Source: Dichotomicrobium thermohalophilum
Lineage (GTDB): Bacteria; Pseudomonadota; Alphaproteobacteria; Rhizobiales; Rhodomicrobiaceae
NCBI RefSeq assembly: GCF_003550175.1
Contig: NZ_QXDF01000001.1
Span: 582,501-646,500 of the forward strand
Reading direction: 5' to 3'
DNA length: 64,000 nucleotides
Position numbers and translations under genes: made by a program. Of the stretch, positions 26,689 through 36,092 are shown one piece after another (the first letter of the stretch is position 1; each line of letters opens with the position of its first letter). The notes under the pieces are model-generated. The model saw nothing but the letters and a program-made list of their open reading frames with translations. It had not been told where the DNA came from and ran no database searches.

Positions 26689-29078
26689 CGCAGCAGCCAC
26701 GCTTTCAGTTCGGAAATCTGGCTGCTGCCGTTGGGATTGCCCAGTTCCGCCGCTCGCTGATACCAGCGGAACGCCTCCGTAGCGTCGGGGCTGGCATTCG
26801 CCGAAGTCAGGCCCGTGAACGTGCGCGGATCGTAGGATGTGCCGAGCGCAAGGGCAGCCGCCGCGCTGCCGTCCTCGGTTTCAGAACGGAGGATTTCACG
26901 TGCCGCCAGCACGTCGCCCTCACGAATCAGGTTCTCGGCGCGTTCGATCGGGGATCGCTGCGGCTCGGTCGCCGCTGGCGATGTCTCCGCGCCCACTGCG
27001 GCTGTGCGCGTCTCGCTGGCCTCGGCCACCTGCGCGCCCGCGACTTCAACGTCAAACGCGACCTCTTTGCCCAGCGGCGTACGGGCGTCCGCGCCCAGAA
27101 GCTGTGCGTCGAGCGTGAACACACCTGTGAAGCCGTCGGGGACGGTCAGCGTAAGATCTTTCGCGCGGCCTGCTGAAAGCAGCCAGCTTCCGTTGCCAGT
27201 GTCCACGCCCGCGGAGAGCTTCACACCGTCCGGCAAGCCGGTCATCCGGATGAAGCGGTCGCCGTCGCCGCTGGGCACTGACAGAGCCAGGGGGATCGCC
27301 TCGTTGGCACGACCGGAAACGGAACTCGCATCAATCAGTGCGGCTGTTTTGGATTCTCCGCCGCCCGCGTCTGGCGCCGTTGCCGGGGTATCAGGCTGAG
27401 TGGCGGCGGCAGTCTGCGCGGTCTCGCTCTGCGTGTCCGCGCGAGGCTCGACCGGTGCGGACTGTGTCGACTCTTCTGTTGTCTGGCCCGTGGCGGAGGG
27501 ATCCGACACGGCTTCGGCCACTTGATCCTCCCTCGTGTCGCTTGCCGGTGCTCCGCGCTCCGGTTCAGACGTCGCTGTCTCTTCAAGCTGGGACGAGGTC
27601 GATGGCGTGGTGGTTGCAGGCTCCTGTTGCGTCACGAAGGAGTTGAATACGAATACTGCGGCTACGCCGGCCGCCGCAATACCGCCGATAAGACCCAGAC
27701 CGGCGGCGCCCAGCAGCTTTCCGCTCGCTTCAGACTCGCCGGCGCCGACGTCGATTGGCGGGTGGAAGGTTCCCGCGGGCTCTGGTGAGGGCGCCGGGTC
27801 AGCCGGTTGCGCGCTTTCAGGCGCATGGGCAGCTCCCATGGCGTCAGTGCGATAGTCGGCTGCATTCACGGACGGCTCCGGCGTCTCGGCCGGCTCCGGG
27901 GCGGCCCAGGCATCGTCTGGACCGTCGGCCGCAAAATCCGTACGGGCGCGCGGCTCGTCGGCTGCTGCCTGCGGCGTGTTCGGCGATGACGCTTCGTCGC
28001 CGACGTGCTCATAGAGATAGCTGAGGACCGCTTCAGTGGTTTCCTCGTCGATTGCCGCCGTGTCCTGCCGCGGATCGCCTGGCTCAGCGTCGAAGTTTTC
28101 CTCATCTACCGCCGCATCGTGCGCCTCATCGGGGACGTTCGCGCCTGCCCACTGAAGGATTGGGCCGCTGGCCGTGCCTTCCGCGTCCTCGCGGGTGTAG
28201 CCGTGATTTTCGCCCTTCTCGTCGTCGCCATACACGCTGCGCAGAGCCGACTGGACGGCGTCGGCCAGCGGGTCGCCGGGTGCTCCGCCGAACGCGTTGG
28301 TATCGGCTTGCGGGGCGTCCTCACCAAACCCCGTCAGGCCAGCGCCTTTCGCGGGCTGGGAGTCCGCCGGAGTCGCGTTGAGCATACCGTCCACAGGCAG
28401 GTCGAAGGGCAGGTCGCTCTCATCGTCGGAGTCGCTTTCCACCCCGCTCCGCGATGCGCTACCGCCCGAGGCCTGTGTGGCGGCCCGCGTCTCTGGCTTG
28501 GCCTCGCGCGCCAACTCGAAAGTGTCTGTCGGGTCGGCGAATTCCGGTTCCGAGCTGGCGAAAAGCGCGCGCAGGTCGAGTGGCTCCTCCTCGTCCTGCT
28601 CGTCCACGCTGGCTTCTGTCGCCGCGCCGTCTGTCTCAGCCGCAGCGACTTCGGCATTCTCGGCCGCGGCTTCCGCTTCCGCGGGGGGCTCGGACGTTTG
28701 CTTGCCCGCGGTTTGGCCCGCGTTGGGATTGCCCATTGCGTCCCGGTCCTCGGGCCGATCCTCAGCCTTTTCCCATTCCTCCTCAGCCGCCGTTTCCGAT
28801 TTAATCTCGCCATCGGGCTTCGCCTCCGCGCCCGCAGGCTTTTTCCCATCCTCAAGGTTCGTAGGCTTTGCCTCCGCGCTCGCGGCCGTCGCGGCCTCTT
28901 CGCGATCCGGCTCGCCGGCCGCGGCTGGTCTCTCGTCTTTCACCGTTTGCGTCGTATCGTCCTTGGCGTTGTCCGTTTCGCTCGCCCGCGCGGGTGCCTC
29001 GGGCGTCTGCGCTTCGGGTTCCGTCTTCAGCGAAGCGTTTGAATCACCGGAGGTTTTCGGGCTTGTCGAGCTGGACAT
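26685..29078 (-). CDS. Large acidic single-pass membrane protein with C-terminal Sel1-like repeat
   Basis: The 797-residue protein has three parts. Residues 1 to about 453 are Glu/Asp/Ala/Pro/Thr-rich low-complexity sequence, probably disordered and cytoplasmic. A single membrane helix spans about 455-480 (LGAAGLGLIGGIAAAG). A periplasmic part follows: a Thr/Ser/Gln-rich linker, a beta-rich domain at about 585-690 (AIPLALSVPSGDGDRF to LDAQLLGA), and a Sel1-like end (EAFRWYQRAAELGNPNG). ATG 29078 has AAGGAG six bases upstream. I know no named family for the whole. It shares a CTAG stop with opgC. Confidence 0.75.
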   Translation of the reverse strand: MSSSTSPKTSGDSNASLKTEPEAQTPEAPARASETDNAKDDTTQTVKDERPAAAGEPDREEAATAASAEAKPTNLEDGKKPAGAEAKPDGEIKSETAAEEEWEKAEDRPEDRDAMGNPNAGQTAGKQTSEPPAEAEAAAENAEVAAAETDGAATEASVDEQDEEEPLDLRALFASSEPEFADPTDTFELAREAKPETRAATQASGGSASRSGVESDSDDESDLPFDLPVDGMLNATPADSQPAKGAGLTGFGEDAPQADTNAFGGAPGDPLADAVQSALRSVYGDDEKGENHGYTREDAEGTASGPILQWAGANVPDEAHDAAVDEENFDAEPGDPRQDTAAIDEETTEAVLSYLYEHVGDEASSPNTPQAAADEPRARTDFAADGPDDAWAAPEPAETPEPSVNAADYRTDAMGAAHAPESAQPADPAPSPEPAGTFHPPIDVGAGESEASGKLLGAAGLGLIGGIAAAGVAAVFVFNSFVTQQEPATTTPSTSSQLEETATSEPERGAPASDTREDQVAEAVSDPSATGQTTEESTQSAPVEPRADTQSETAQTAAATQPDTPATAPDAGGGESKTAALIDASSVSGRANEAIPLALSVPSGDGDRFIRMTGLPDGVKLSAGVDTGNGSWLLSAGRAKDLTLTVPDGFTGVFTLDAQLLGADARTPLGKEVAFDVEVAGAQVAEASETRTAAVGAETSPAATEPQRSPIERAENLIREGDVLAAREILRSETEDGSAAAALALGTSYDPRTFTGLTSANASPDATEAFRWYQRAAELGNPNGSSQISELKAWLLR

Positions 29079-29408
29079 GTCGAACTCCTTGTCCCGTACA
29101 GGGATCATGGCCTTATACTGAGCGTGGATCGCCCGTGCGCGCCGCGTGGTCGTGCCTTGTCCAGCGGGTCACCGCGCCGCGGCCCGTCACGGGTCGCCGC
29201 AGAAATCTTCGGAAGCGGTTGACCGAAACCGGACAGGACCGCAAGCGATCGAACCAATACACCGAATGATTGCAGTTGTCAGTGAGCCTCCACTTAAACC
29301 GTTGTTTAACCGGGAAATACGGCATCACTGAGCAAATTCAAAGCCGAAAAACATCGCGATACGGTCATTGATCAACACGCGCTCTCGTCGCGTCTCAGGA
29401 GACCTTTC
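29079..29408. promoter_or_regulatory. Divergent intergenic region between acidic protein and phosphoesterase genes
   Basis: These 330 bases contain no believable gene. The AT-richer part at about 29265-29380 is the likely promoter of the rightward phosphoesterase, whose AGGAG lies at 29398-29402. Two TTAA tetramers at 29294-29297 and 29306-29309 are spaced by eight bases, one more than a CtrA box. Confidence 0.4.
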
Positions 29409-30179
29409 ATGGCAAGCGAAACCGGCTCGGAAAATGGTGACGGCGCGCAAGAAGGGCCGAAGACCCCGCGCGTTCCGGATGACATCAGGGTCTATGCGAT
29501 TGGCGATATTCACGGGCGGGCGGACCTGCTTTCCGAGATGATGCAACGCATCACACGTGATAGCAACGCTGCGCCGCCTGTGCGAGAGACGATTTTGGTG
29601 TTCGTCGGCGATTACGTCGATCGCGGGGCGGACAGCGCGGGCGTGATCGACCAGCTTGTCGCGCTCAAGGGCGGCGACAGGTTCAAGACGCATCTGCTGA
29701 AGGGCAATCACGAGGTGATGTTCCTCGACTTCCTGGCAGAGCCGTCGGCGTTCTTCCAGTGGGCGGCCAACGGCGGTGTGACGACCCTGGAATCCTACGA
29801 TATCGACGTCGCGGCGGTGCCGGAGGATAGCCCAGAGCGGCTGCGCCACATGGCGCTGGAGACCATTCCCGATGAGCATCTGAAGTTGCTGCGCAGTCTC
29901 GAGACCTCAGTGATTATCGGCGACTACATGTTCGCCCATGCCGGTGTGCGGCCAGGTGTGCCGCTCGATGCGCAGCTGGAGCGCGATCTGATCTGGATTC
30001 GCGAGCCGTTCCTGGATTACCAGGGGGATCTCGGCAAGGTCGTCATTCACGGGCACACGCCCGTGCCCGAGCCGGAAATCCGCGCGAACCGCATCGATAT
30101 CGACACGCTGGCCTGGCGCAGCGGGATGCTGACCGCGCTGGTGCTGGAAGGGGCAAACCGCCGGTTCCTGCAGACCTGA
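29409..30179 (+). CDS. Metallophosphoesterase, PrpA-like Ser/Thr protein phosphatase family
   Basis: The 256-residue protein has all calcineurin-like motifs: AIGDIHGRADLL, VGDYVDRGADS, LLKGNHEVMF, the AHAG-like FAHAGVRPG and VIHGHTPVPEP. These place two metal ions for phosphomonoester hydrolysis. Similarity is to the bacterial PrpA/PrpB group of protein phosphatases or bis-nucleoside tetraphosphatases, and the substrate is open. AGGAG is seven bases before ATG. It diverges from the acidic membrane protein gene. Confidence 0.92.
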   Translation: MASETGSENGDGAQEGPKTPRVPDDIRVYAIGDIHGRADLLSEMMQRITRDSNAAPPVRETILVFVGDYVDRGADSAGVIDQLVALKGGDRFKTHLLKGNHEVMFLDFLAEPSAFFQWAANGGVTTLESYDIDVAAVPEDSPERLRHMALETIPDEHLKLLRSLETSVIIGDYMFAHAGVRPGVPLDAQLERDLIWIREPFLDYQGDLGKVVIHGHTPVPEPEIRANRIDIDTLAWRSGMLTALVLEGANRRFLQT

Positions 30180-30226
30180 GTGCGAGAATGCTTGCCGTCA
30201 TTGCGCCGGCCAAAGGGCAGCAGGGC

Positions 30227-31153
30227 TCAGCGTGTCGGCACGGGCGGGTCGCTGCGGTAGTCATAGAAGCCGCGCCCGGCCTTGCGGCCCAGCCAACCTG
30301 CCTCGACGTATTTCACCATCAGGGGACACGGGCGATACTTCGAGTCGGCCAGCCCTTCGTACAGCACCTGCATGACGGACAGGCACGTGTCCAGCCCAAT
30401 GAAGTCGGCGAGTTGGAGCGGGCCCATCGGGTGGTGCGCGCCGAGCCGCATCGCTGTGTCGATTGCTTCCACATTGCCGACGCCTTCGTAGAGGGTGTAG
30501 ACCGCTTCGTTGATCATGGGGAGCAGAATGCGGTTGACGATGAAAGCCGGGAAGTCCTCGGCCACGGCCACCGTCTTGCCGATGGTCTCCACGAAAGCGC
30601 GCGAGGTGCGGAAGGTATCGTCTGCGGTGGCGATGCCCCGGATCAACTCGACCAGTTTCATGACCGGCACCGGGTTCATGAAATGCATGCCGATGAACTG
30701 CTCGGGCCGGTCGGTGGTCGAGGCGAGCCGCGTGATGGATATCGACGACGTGTTGGAGGCGAGAATCGCGCTGGCCTTCAGGTGCGGGCACAGGTCGGTG
30801 AGGATGCGCCGCTTGATGTCCTCGTCTTCGGTTACCGCCTCGATAATGAGGTCGCAATCGCCGAGCGCCTCCAGGCCGTCAGCGAAGCTGATCCGCGCCA
30901 GGGCCTCGTCGCGTTCCGCCTCGGTGATCTTTCCCTTGGAAAGCTGGCGTCCAAGGTTGTTGGAGATAATCTCGATCGCCGCGTCATACTGGGCGCGGGA
31001 CAAGTCGTTCAGCTCCACCTCATAGCCCGCCAGCGCGGCGACGTGGGCGATACCGTTGCCCATCTGGCCAGCGCCGATGACGCCGACCTTGCGGATCGAC
31101 AGCTCGGCGCGAGAAGAGCCTTCGGGATTGCGTTCAAGCGCGTCCTCAGCCAT
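30227..31153 (-). CDS. 3-hydroxybutyryl-CoA dehydrogenase
   Basis: The 308-residue protein has the NAD-binding GAGQMG at 28-33, the catalytic His in GMHFMNPVPVMKLVE, and PGFIVNRI-like AFIVNRILLPMINEA in the C-terminal domain. It oxidises or forms (S)-3-hydroxybutyryl-CoA in butyrate, PHB-linked or fatty acid metabolism. The N-terminus is about 20 residues longer than average. It is the last gene of a leftward block after etfB and etfA, a common alphaproteobacterial order that couples acyl-CoA and electron transfer steps. Confidence 0.94.
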   Translation of the reverse strand: MAEDALERNPEGSSRAELSIRKVGVIGAGQMGNGIAHVAALAGYEVELNDLSRAQYDAAIEIISNNLGRQLSKGKITEAERDEALARISFADGLEALGDCDLIIEAVTEDEDIKRRILTDLCPHLKASAILASNTSSISITRLASTTDRPEQFIGMHFMNPVPVMKLVELIRGIATADDTFRTSRAFVETIGKTVAVAEDFPAFIVNRILLPMINEAVYTLYEGVGNVEAIDTAMRLGAHHPMGPLQLADFIGLDTCLSVMQVLYEGLADSKYRPCPLMVKYVEAGWLGRKAGRGFYDYRSDPPVPTR

Positions 31154-31213
31154 GCGATGCGATGTCCTTTCGCCTTGATGAAGCGTCCCGCCAAAGCCCT
31201 CTGGGGCCGAGCG

Positions 31214-32167
31214 TTATTCGCCCGGCGCGAGTTCGCGGTCCAGCTCCTGCTCGATTTCCGGTATGGCCTCGAAAAGGTCTGCGACCAGGCCGTAATCGGC
31301 AACCTGGAAGATCGGCGCTTCCGGGTCCTTGTTGATGGCCACGATGACCTTGGATTCCTTCATGCCCGCCAGATGCTGAATCGCTCCAGAGATTCCGACT
31401 GCGATATAGAGGTCTGGCGCGATAACCTTGCCGGTCTGGCCGACCTGATAGTCGTTCGGCACGTAGCCCGCGTCCACCGCCGCGCGGCTGGCCCCGATCG
31501 CTGCGCCGAGCTTGTCAGCCAGGCGCTCCAGCATCTGGAAGTTTTCGCCGGACTGCATGCCGCGTCCGCCGGAGATCACGATCTTCGCGCTGGACAGGTC
31601 CGGCCGGTCGGAGGCGGTAAGCTGCTGGTCGACGAAGGTACTCAGGCCCACCGGCTCCGGCGCGTTGACGGCTTCAACCGGCGCTGGTTCCGCGCGCTTG
31701 CCGCTATCCGGGAAAGCCGTCCCGCGGACCGTGACGATCTTTTTCGGGTCGGTCGTCTGCACGGTCTGTAGCGCATTGCCCGCGTAGATCGGGCGCTCGA
31801 AGGTGTCGGGGCCGTGCACGGCGATGATGTCGGAGACCTGCCCGACGTCAAGAAGCGCGGCGATACGCGGCATGATGTTCTTGCCGGAGCTCGTCGCGGC
31901 GGCGATAGCGGTATCGTAGCTATCCATCATCGGCACGACGAGCGCGGCCATTTCCTCGGCGATCTGGTGGTCGAGATGCGGCGCATCGGCGTGCAATACC
32001 TTGGCGACACCCTCCATCCGTGCGGCCTGATCCGCGGCGGCCTCGCAGTTGTGGCCAGCCACGAGGACATGCACGTCGTCCTCGATCTGGCGCGCGGCGC
32101 TGAGAACCTTGCTCGTGGCCGCGTCCAGCTCTCCATTCGTCAATTCGGCGATCAGCAACACGCTCAT
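31214..32167 (-). CDS. etfA: Electron transfer flavoprotein subunit alpha
   Basis: The 317-residue subunit has the N-terminal ETF domain and the C-terminal FAD-binding domain with SGRGMQS-type [36 protein letters not shown] and [18 protein letters not shown]. It carries electrons from acyl-CoA dehydrogenases to ETF-ubiquinone oxidoreductase. It starts two bases after the etfB stop, so the subunits are coupled. The order etfB-etfA-HBD is conserved in the group. Confidence 0.97.
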   Translation of the reverse strand: MSVLLIAELTNGELDAATSKVLSAARQIEDDVHVLVAGHNCEAAADQAARMEGVAKVLHADAPHLDHQIAEEMAALVVPMMDSYDTAIAAATSSGKNIMPRIAALLDVGQVSDIIAVHGPDTFERPIYAGNALQTVQTTDPKKIVTVRGTAFPDSGKRAEPAPVEAVNAPEPVGLSTFVDQQLTASDRPDLSSAKIVISGGRGMQSGENFQMLERLADKLGAAIGASRAAVDAGYVPNDYQVGQTGKVIAPDLYIAVGISGAIQHLAGMKESKVIVAINKDPEAPIFQVADYGLVADLFEAIPEIEQELDRELAPGE

Positions 32168-32169
32168 GG

Positions 32170-32928
32170 TTACAGCACCCGCGCTTCGTTTCTCAGCTTG
32201 TCGATCAGTTCCTGGACACTTTCGACCTTCACGCCGCCCTGGCGCTCCGGCGGCTCTGTCGTATTCAGCACCTTGAGCCGCGGCGCGAGGTCGACGCCGA
32301 GATCGGCAGGCGCCATCTCCTCGAGAGGCTTCTTCTTCGCCTTCATGATGTTTGGTAGCGAGGCATAGCGCGGTTCGTTGAGGCGCAGGTCCGTCGTGAT
32401 GATCGCCGGCAGCTTCATCGACAGCGTTTGCAGACCGCCGTCGACCTCGCGGGTGACATGCAGGCCGCCATCCACCGCTTCCAGCTTGGAGGCGAATGTC
32501 GCCTGCGGCCAGCCCAGCAGCGCGGCGAGCATCTGACCGGTCTGATTGCAGTCGTCATCGATCGCCTGCTTGCCGAGAATGACAAGCTCCGGGGCTTCCT
32601 TCTCGATCACCGCCTTGAGCGTCTTGGCGACCCCGAGCGGTTCGACGGTCTCGTCCGTCTTGATGAGGATCGCGCGGTCCGCGCCCATCGCCAGCGCCGT
32701 GCGCAGGGTTTCCTGCGCCTTCTGCGGTCCGATCGACACCGCGACGATCTCTTCGACGCCCTTGTCGCCCGCTTCGCGCAGCCGGATCGCTTCCTCGACC
32801 GCGATCTCGTCGAACGGGTTCATGGACATCTTGACGTTGGTGGTCTCGACGCCGCTGCCGTCCGGCTTGACGCGGATTTTGACGTTGTAATCGACGACCC
32901 GCTTAACCGGGACGAGGATCTTCTTCAT
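32170..32928 (-). CDS. etfB: Electron transfer flavoprotein subunit beta
   Basis: The 252-residue subunit starts at [20 protein letters not shown], preceded by GGGAGAC. The frame stays open upstream, but that part has no family match. It shows [16 protein letters not shown], the AMP-site region [12 protein letters not shown] and [16 protein letters not shown]. It binds AMP structurally and pairs with EtfA. The about 280 bases upstream (32929-33209) hold no gene and likely the promoter. Confidence 0.97.
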   Translation of the reverse strand: MKKILVPVKRVVDYNVKIRVKPDGSGVETTNVKMSMNPFDEIAVEEAIRLREAGDKGVEEIVAVSIGPQKAQETLRTALAMGADRAILIKTDETVEPLGVAKTLKAVIEKEAPELVILGKQAIDDDCNQTGQMLAALLGWPQATFASKLEAVDGGLHVTREVDGGLQTLSMKLPAIITTDLRLNEPRYASLPNIMKAKKKPLEEMAPADLGVDLAPRLKVLNTTEPPERQGGVKVESVQELIDKLRNEARVL

Positions 32929-33209
32929 GCGTGTCTCCCGTGCCGGGCTTTGCCTGCCATTCCGTGGATAGTGATGTTCGCTCGACCCGACAACATTAGC
33001 GGAACAGACCGAGGGCAACAATGACGCGCGCGACCTTCCGAGAGCGTTCTGGGACAAGCCGTTGCTGCGACGCGTTGACGCCCTCTGCGCGTCGGCCCGA
33101 TGGCTCGCAAGCGCGCGCATCTCGCATCTGCGAAGTTGCAAACGCTAGTCCCGCACGCGCGGCAAGTCAATCTCTCGAAAACCTTGGGCGTGCCGGGCTC
33201 CTGCGCGGA

Positions 33210-33926
33210 CTATGCAGCGGCGCGATCGAACAGCGGAACACCCGGTCGACGCATGAACAGCACCAGGATTGCGCCCGCGCCGAGCCCGCCGACATGCGCC
33301 CACCAGGCGGTGTGGCTGTCGGCCGAAAAGAACAGGCTGTAGAGCTGGAACGCCACCCAGATGCCCAGAGCGACGCCAGCGCTGATCCGCAACGGGAAGA
33401 AGGGCAGCGCCAGCACCCATAACCGCACTTTGGGATGCAGCATCAGATAAGCGGCCACGACGCCCGAAGTCGCCCCGCTCGCGCCGATCAGCGGCTGTTC
33501 GGAGCCCGGCACGGCCAGCGTATGCGCCAGCCCGGCGAAGACGCCGCACATGATGTAGAACAGGAGGAACCGGATGTGGCCCATCGCGTCTTCGACGTTA
33601 TCGCCGAACACCCACAGGAAGGCCATGTTGCCGGCGAGATGCAGGATACTGCCGTGCAGGAACATGTAGCTGACCAGCGTCAGCCGCTCTGGCACCTGGG
33701 CCTGCCCGCCGAACACCTGGTAGGTGGAGTCGCCGAAAAAGCCGGCATTGAGCAGTTCCGCCGGGATCAGTGCGTAGCCCCAGATGCTGTACACATCCGC
33801 GACCGATACCGCGCCCGACTGGAACACCACGTAGATAATGATGTTCGCGGCGATTAGCGCCAGCGTTACGGCCTGGAAGTGAATTTTCTCGACGGGGTTG
33901 TGATCCCAGACCGGAATGAACGGCAC
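33210..33926 (-). CDS. Rhomboid family intramembrane serine protease
   Basis: The 238-residue protein has six hydrophobic segments. The catalytic dyad is complete: Ser150 in IGASGATSG and His211 in WWAHVGGLGAG. The oxyanion residues His96 and Asn100 in LHLAGNMAFLW are also present. It cleaves membrane-anchored substrates, here unknown. The adenosyltransferase gene ends 18 bases upstream of its start, suggesting one transcript. Rhomboid between an adenosyltransferase and EtfB is a known alphaproteobacterial gene order. Confidence 0.93.
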   Translation of the reverse strand: MPFIPVWDHNPVEKIHFQAVTLALIAANIIIYVVFQSGAVSVADVYSIWGYALIPAELLNAGFFGDSTYQVFGGQAQVPERLTLVSYMFLHGSILHLAGNMAFLWVFGDNVEDAMGHIRFLLFYIMCGVFAGLAHTLAVPGSEQPLIGASGATSGVVAAYLMLHPKVRLWVLALPFFPLRISAGVALGIWVAFQLYSLFFSADSHTAWWAHVGGLGAGAILVLFMRRPGVPLFDRAAA

Positions 33927-33944
33927 GCGCTTTTCCCCAAGTCC

Positions 33945-34535
33945 CTAACGGTTGGCGCCCGGCTTCCAGAGCACGTCGCCGGCACCCTTGTCATTAAGGT
34001 AGCGGCTGGCGACGAACAGGTAGTCAGACAGCCGGTTGATGTATTTGAGCGCCGGCTCGCTCACATGCTCGTCCTCCGTGGCCGCCAGCGCCACGATCAG
34101 GCGTTCGGCGCGCCGGCAGATGGTCCGCGCCATGTGCAGCGCCGCCGCGGCGGGCGTACCGCCGGGAAGCACGAAGGAGGTGAGCGGCTGCAGTTCGCCG
34201 TTCATCCGGTCGATCTCGCTCTCCAGCCAGGCGGCCTGCTCGTCGGTCATGCGCAGCGGTTCGTAGGGGAGTTCCTCGCCCGTGTCCGGCACGCAGAGAT
34301 CGGCGCCAAGATCGAACAGGTCGTTCTGGATGCGGATGAGACTGGCGCGCATCTGCGCATAGTCGGCTGGCGTATCGGGCACCGACAGCAGCGCCATGCC
34401 GAGCGAGGCGTTCAGCTCGTCGACCGTTCCGTAGGCCGAGATCCGCAGATGGTTCTTCGGGACGCGTGCGCCCGTGCCGAGCGCGGTCGTGCCGCTGTCG
34501 CCGGTACGGGTGTAGATTTTCGTGAGGACGACCAT
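33945..34535 (-). CDS. Cob(I)yrinic acid a,c-diamide adenosyltransferase (PduO type)
   Basis: The 196-residue protein has the PduO-type ATR signature: KIYTRTGDSGTTALGTGARV near the start, AYGTVDELNASLG, FVLPGGTPAAAALHMARTICRRAER and YLFVASRY at the end. It makes adenosylcobalamin from cob(I)alamin and ATP. Adenosylcobalamin-dependent enzymes such as methylmalonyl-CoA mutase are not in the window. It lies between a PagL-like outer membrane enzyme and the rhomboid gene. Confidence 0.95.
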   Translation of the reverse strand: MVVLTKIYTRTGDSGTTALGTGARVPKNHLRISAYGTVDELNASLGMALLSVPDTPADYAQMRASLIRIQNDLFDLGADLCVPDTGEELPYEPLRMTDEQAAWLESEIDRMNGELQPLTSFVLPGGTPAAAALHMARTICRRAERLIVALAATEDEHVSEPALKYINRLSDYLFVASRYLNDKGAGDVLWKPGANR

Positions 34536-34572
34536 AAGCTACCTGTTACTGGGCGCCTGTCAGACGCCGCCA

Positions 34573-35166
34573 TTACCAGCGGTAGCCTAACTGCACCCCG
34601 GCGCTGGTCAAGCCCTGGTTCTCGTCGCACAGCCCGCCATTGGACATGTGCGACACTGTTGCGAGGAGTTTCCACTCCGGCGAGAGCGCGATGCCGAGCG
34701 CGGCGGACTCGCGGAAATTGGCCGTGCATCCGAAGGAGTTGTGGGAATCGCCCGTCGGACCGTTGTGGATCGCGCCGCCGAAACTCCCTTCGATAAAGAC
34801 GGAATCCGTCAGCCAGGCATCCCAGGTCAGGCCGAAATACGCCAGGCTGGTATCGCCGGAGGTGTTGATCTGCGCGCCGACATGAGGGCGCGGGCTGAGC
34901 AGGATGCCCAGCGGATCACCCGTGCGCGGGCCAAGCCGGTGCAAAAGCAATTCGGCGTTGATGTCCCAGCCATCTTCGTTGTCGTTGGTTTCAAGGTCAT
35001 GCGCGAGCACGCCCAGGCGGACCTCGTCAACGAGACCGGGCGCCCGCGGAGCAGGCTCCGCAAAGGCCGCGACCACCGAAAGCAACCACGCGAGCGCGGC
35101 AACACCGAAAACGAAATGCGGAAAATAGAGTCTGCGCAGCCGCGCCGCCGCCTGCCGAATCATCAC
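34573..35166 (-). CDS. Acyloxyacyl hydrolase / PagL-like lipid A 3-O-deacylase
   Basis: The 197-residue protein has a long signal peptide (cleavage near AFA at 36-37) and beta-barrel strands ending in the outer-membrane C-terminal signature LGYRW. The catalytic His and Ser lie in VSHMSNGGLCDENQG, as in PagL (His-x-Ser-Asn). An upstream FRESAALGIALSPEWKLL matches the family. It removes acyl chains from lipid A in the outer membrane. Its insertion between cobalamin and twin-TM genes may be recent or regulatory. Confidence 0.85.
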   Translation of the reverse strand: MMIRQAAARLRRLYFPHFVFGVAALAWLLSVVAAFAEPAPRAPGLVDEVRLGVLAHDLETNDNEDGWDINAELLLHRLGPRTGDPLGILLSPRPHVGAQINTSGDTSLAYFGLTWDAWLTDSVFIEGSFGGAIHNGPTGDSHNSFGCTANFRESAALGIALSPEWKLLATVSHMSNGGLCDENQGLTSAGVQLGYRW

Positions 35167-35283
35167 GCCCCCCGATATTTATTAATCTTGTGTGAAACGG
35201 CGGGGTGGCTAAGTCAAACAGCCTGCGGCATTTCGCCCAAATTGTGACAGCGCCTGTGGCGCGAGCCACACAGAGGCGGGGGC

Positions 35284-35472
35284 TTACCGGGAGAAGAAGA
35301 CCGCGGCCATGATGATGACGATGGCGAGAAACTGCAGACCGACGCGCCAGCGCATGAGCTTCTGGCTGGTGTCGCTGGAGCCGAGACGGAACAGGTTGAC
35401 CAGTCCCGCAACGAGCACCACCGCGACGGCCCCGACGGCGAGATAGGTCAGATTGTGCGTCAACATTGCCAT
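35284..35472 (-). CDS. Twin transmembrane protein (HIG1-like), 62 residues
   Basis: The small protein has two helices (NLTYLAVGAVAVVLVAGLVN and QFLAIVIIMAAVFF) joined by a polar loop (FRLGSSDTSQKLMRWRV). This matches the short alphaproteobacterial twin-transmembrane/HIG1-type family, linked in other bacteria to respiratory complexes. It is the usual first gene upstream of the adenosyltransferase/EtfBA block in Hyphomicrobiales. Confidence 0.88.
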   Translation of the reverse strand: MAMLTHNLTYLAVGAVAVVLVAGLVNLFRLGSSDTSQKLMRWRVGLQFLAIVIIMAAVFFSR

Positions 35473-35567
35473 GTCGTGCGTGCCTGCATGATTGTTCGCG
35501 CTGCGCCGTTTGACGCGCGCATCTGTCTGCGTGGCGGTGAAACGACCGTGCCGGTCAGGCCGCGGGT

Positions 35568-36020
35568 TCAGGCGTTACGCCCGGCGATCAGCCAATAAAC
35601 CAGGCCGGCCGCGAAGCCGCCGGTGGCATAGATCGTGAGGTACTGCGCAGACGGCACCGCCTCCGCAGGCGCGTTCTGCACGATGTATGCCAGAGGCATG
35701 ACGATCATCGCCAGGCCACCTGCCACTATATAGTAAAGCGCAGCGCGGATTTTAGCCACCTCCCCGACGATCACCGCGACGAGCCCTGGCAGCACGCTGA
35801 GCGTCGGCGCGACCGTCACGAAGAAGGCGACGAATCCGATGCCGCGCAGGAACACCTCCTCTGGCGGCTCGCGCGGGTCGGCCAGCTCGTTCGAGTGGGC
35901 GGCCAGTTCGCGCGCCGCCCAGTCCGCGCCCACGGCGAACAGCACGATCAGCGCCGTCAGGCAGGCGAGCGTAAAAGCAAATACGACAGCGATGATCCGG
36001 CGGATCGCTGGCCAGATCAT
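35568..36020 (-). CDS. Multi-pass membrane protein, function unknown
   Basis: The 150-residue protein has about four hydrophobic segments (IIAVVFAFTLACLTALIVLF, FVAFFVTVAPTLSVLPG, YYIVAGGLAMIVMPLAYIV and ATGGFAAGLVYWLIAG). I set the start at 36020 because AAGGAG lies seven bases upstream. The open frame extends further, but that extension reads through the inverted repeat at 36093-36177 and is not real. No family is recognised. Resemblance to small uncharacterised alphaproteobacterial membrane proteins is likely but unproven. Confidence 0.7.
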   Translation of the reverse strand: MIWPAIRRIIAVVFAFTLACLTALIVLFAVGADWAARELAAHSNELADPREPPEEVFLRGIGFVAFFVTVAPTLSVLPGLVAVIVGEVAKIRAALYYIVAGGLAMIVMPLAYIVQNAPAEAVPSAQYLTIYATGGFAAGLVYWLIAGRNA

Positions 36021-36092
36021 TGGCGTCTCCTTCTGAATCGCTTTTCGGCTGGACCGGATGATCCATTGCCCTTTTCGCTGGCTCTGAAAGTC

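Noticed and set aside
29294-29309. Two TTAA tetramers as a CtrA binding site
   Set aside because: The spacer is eight bases instead of the seven required by the TTAA-N7-TTAA consensus.
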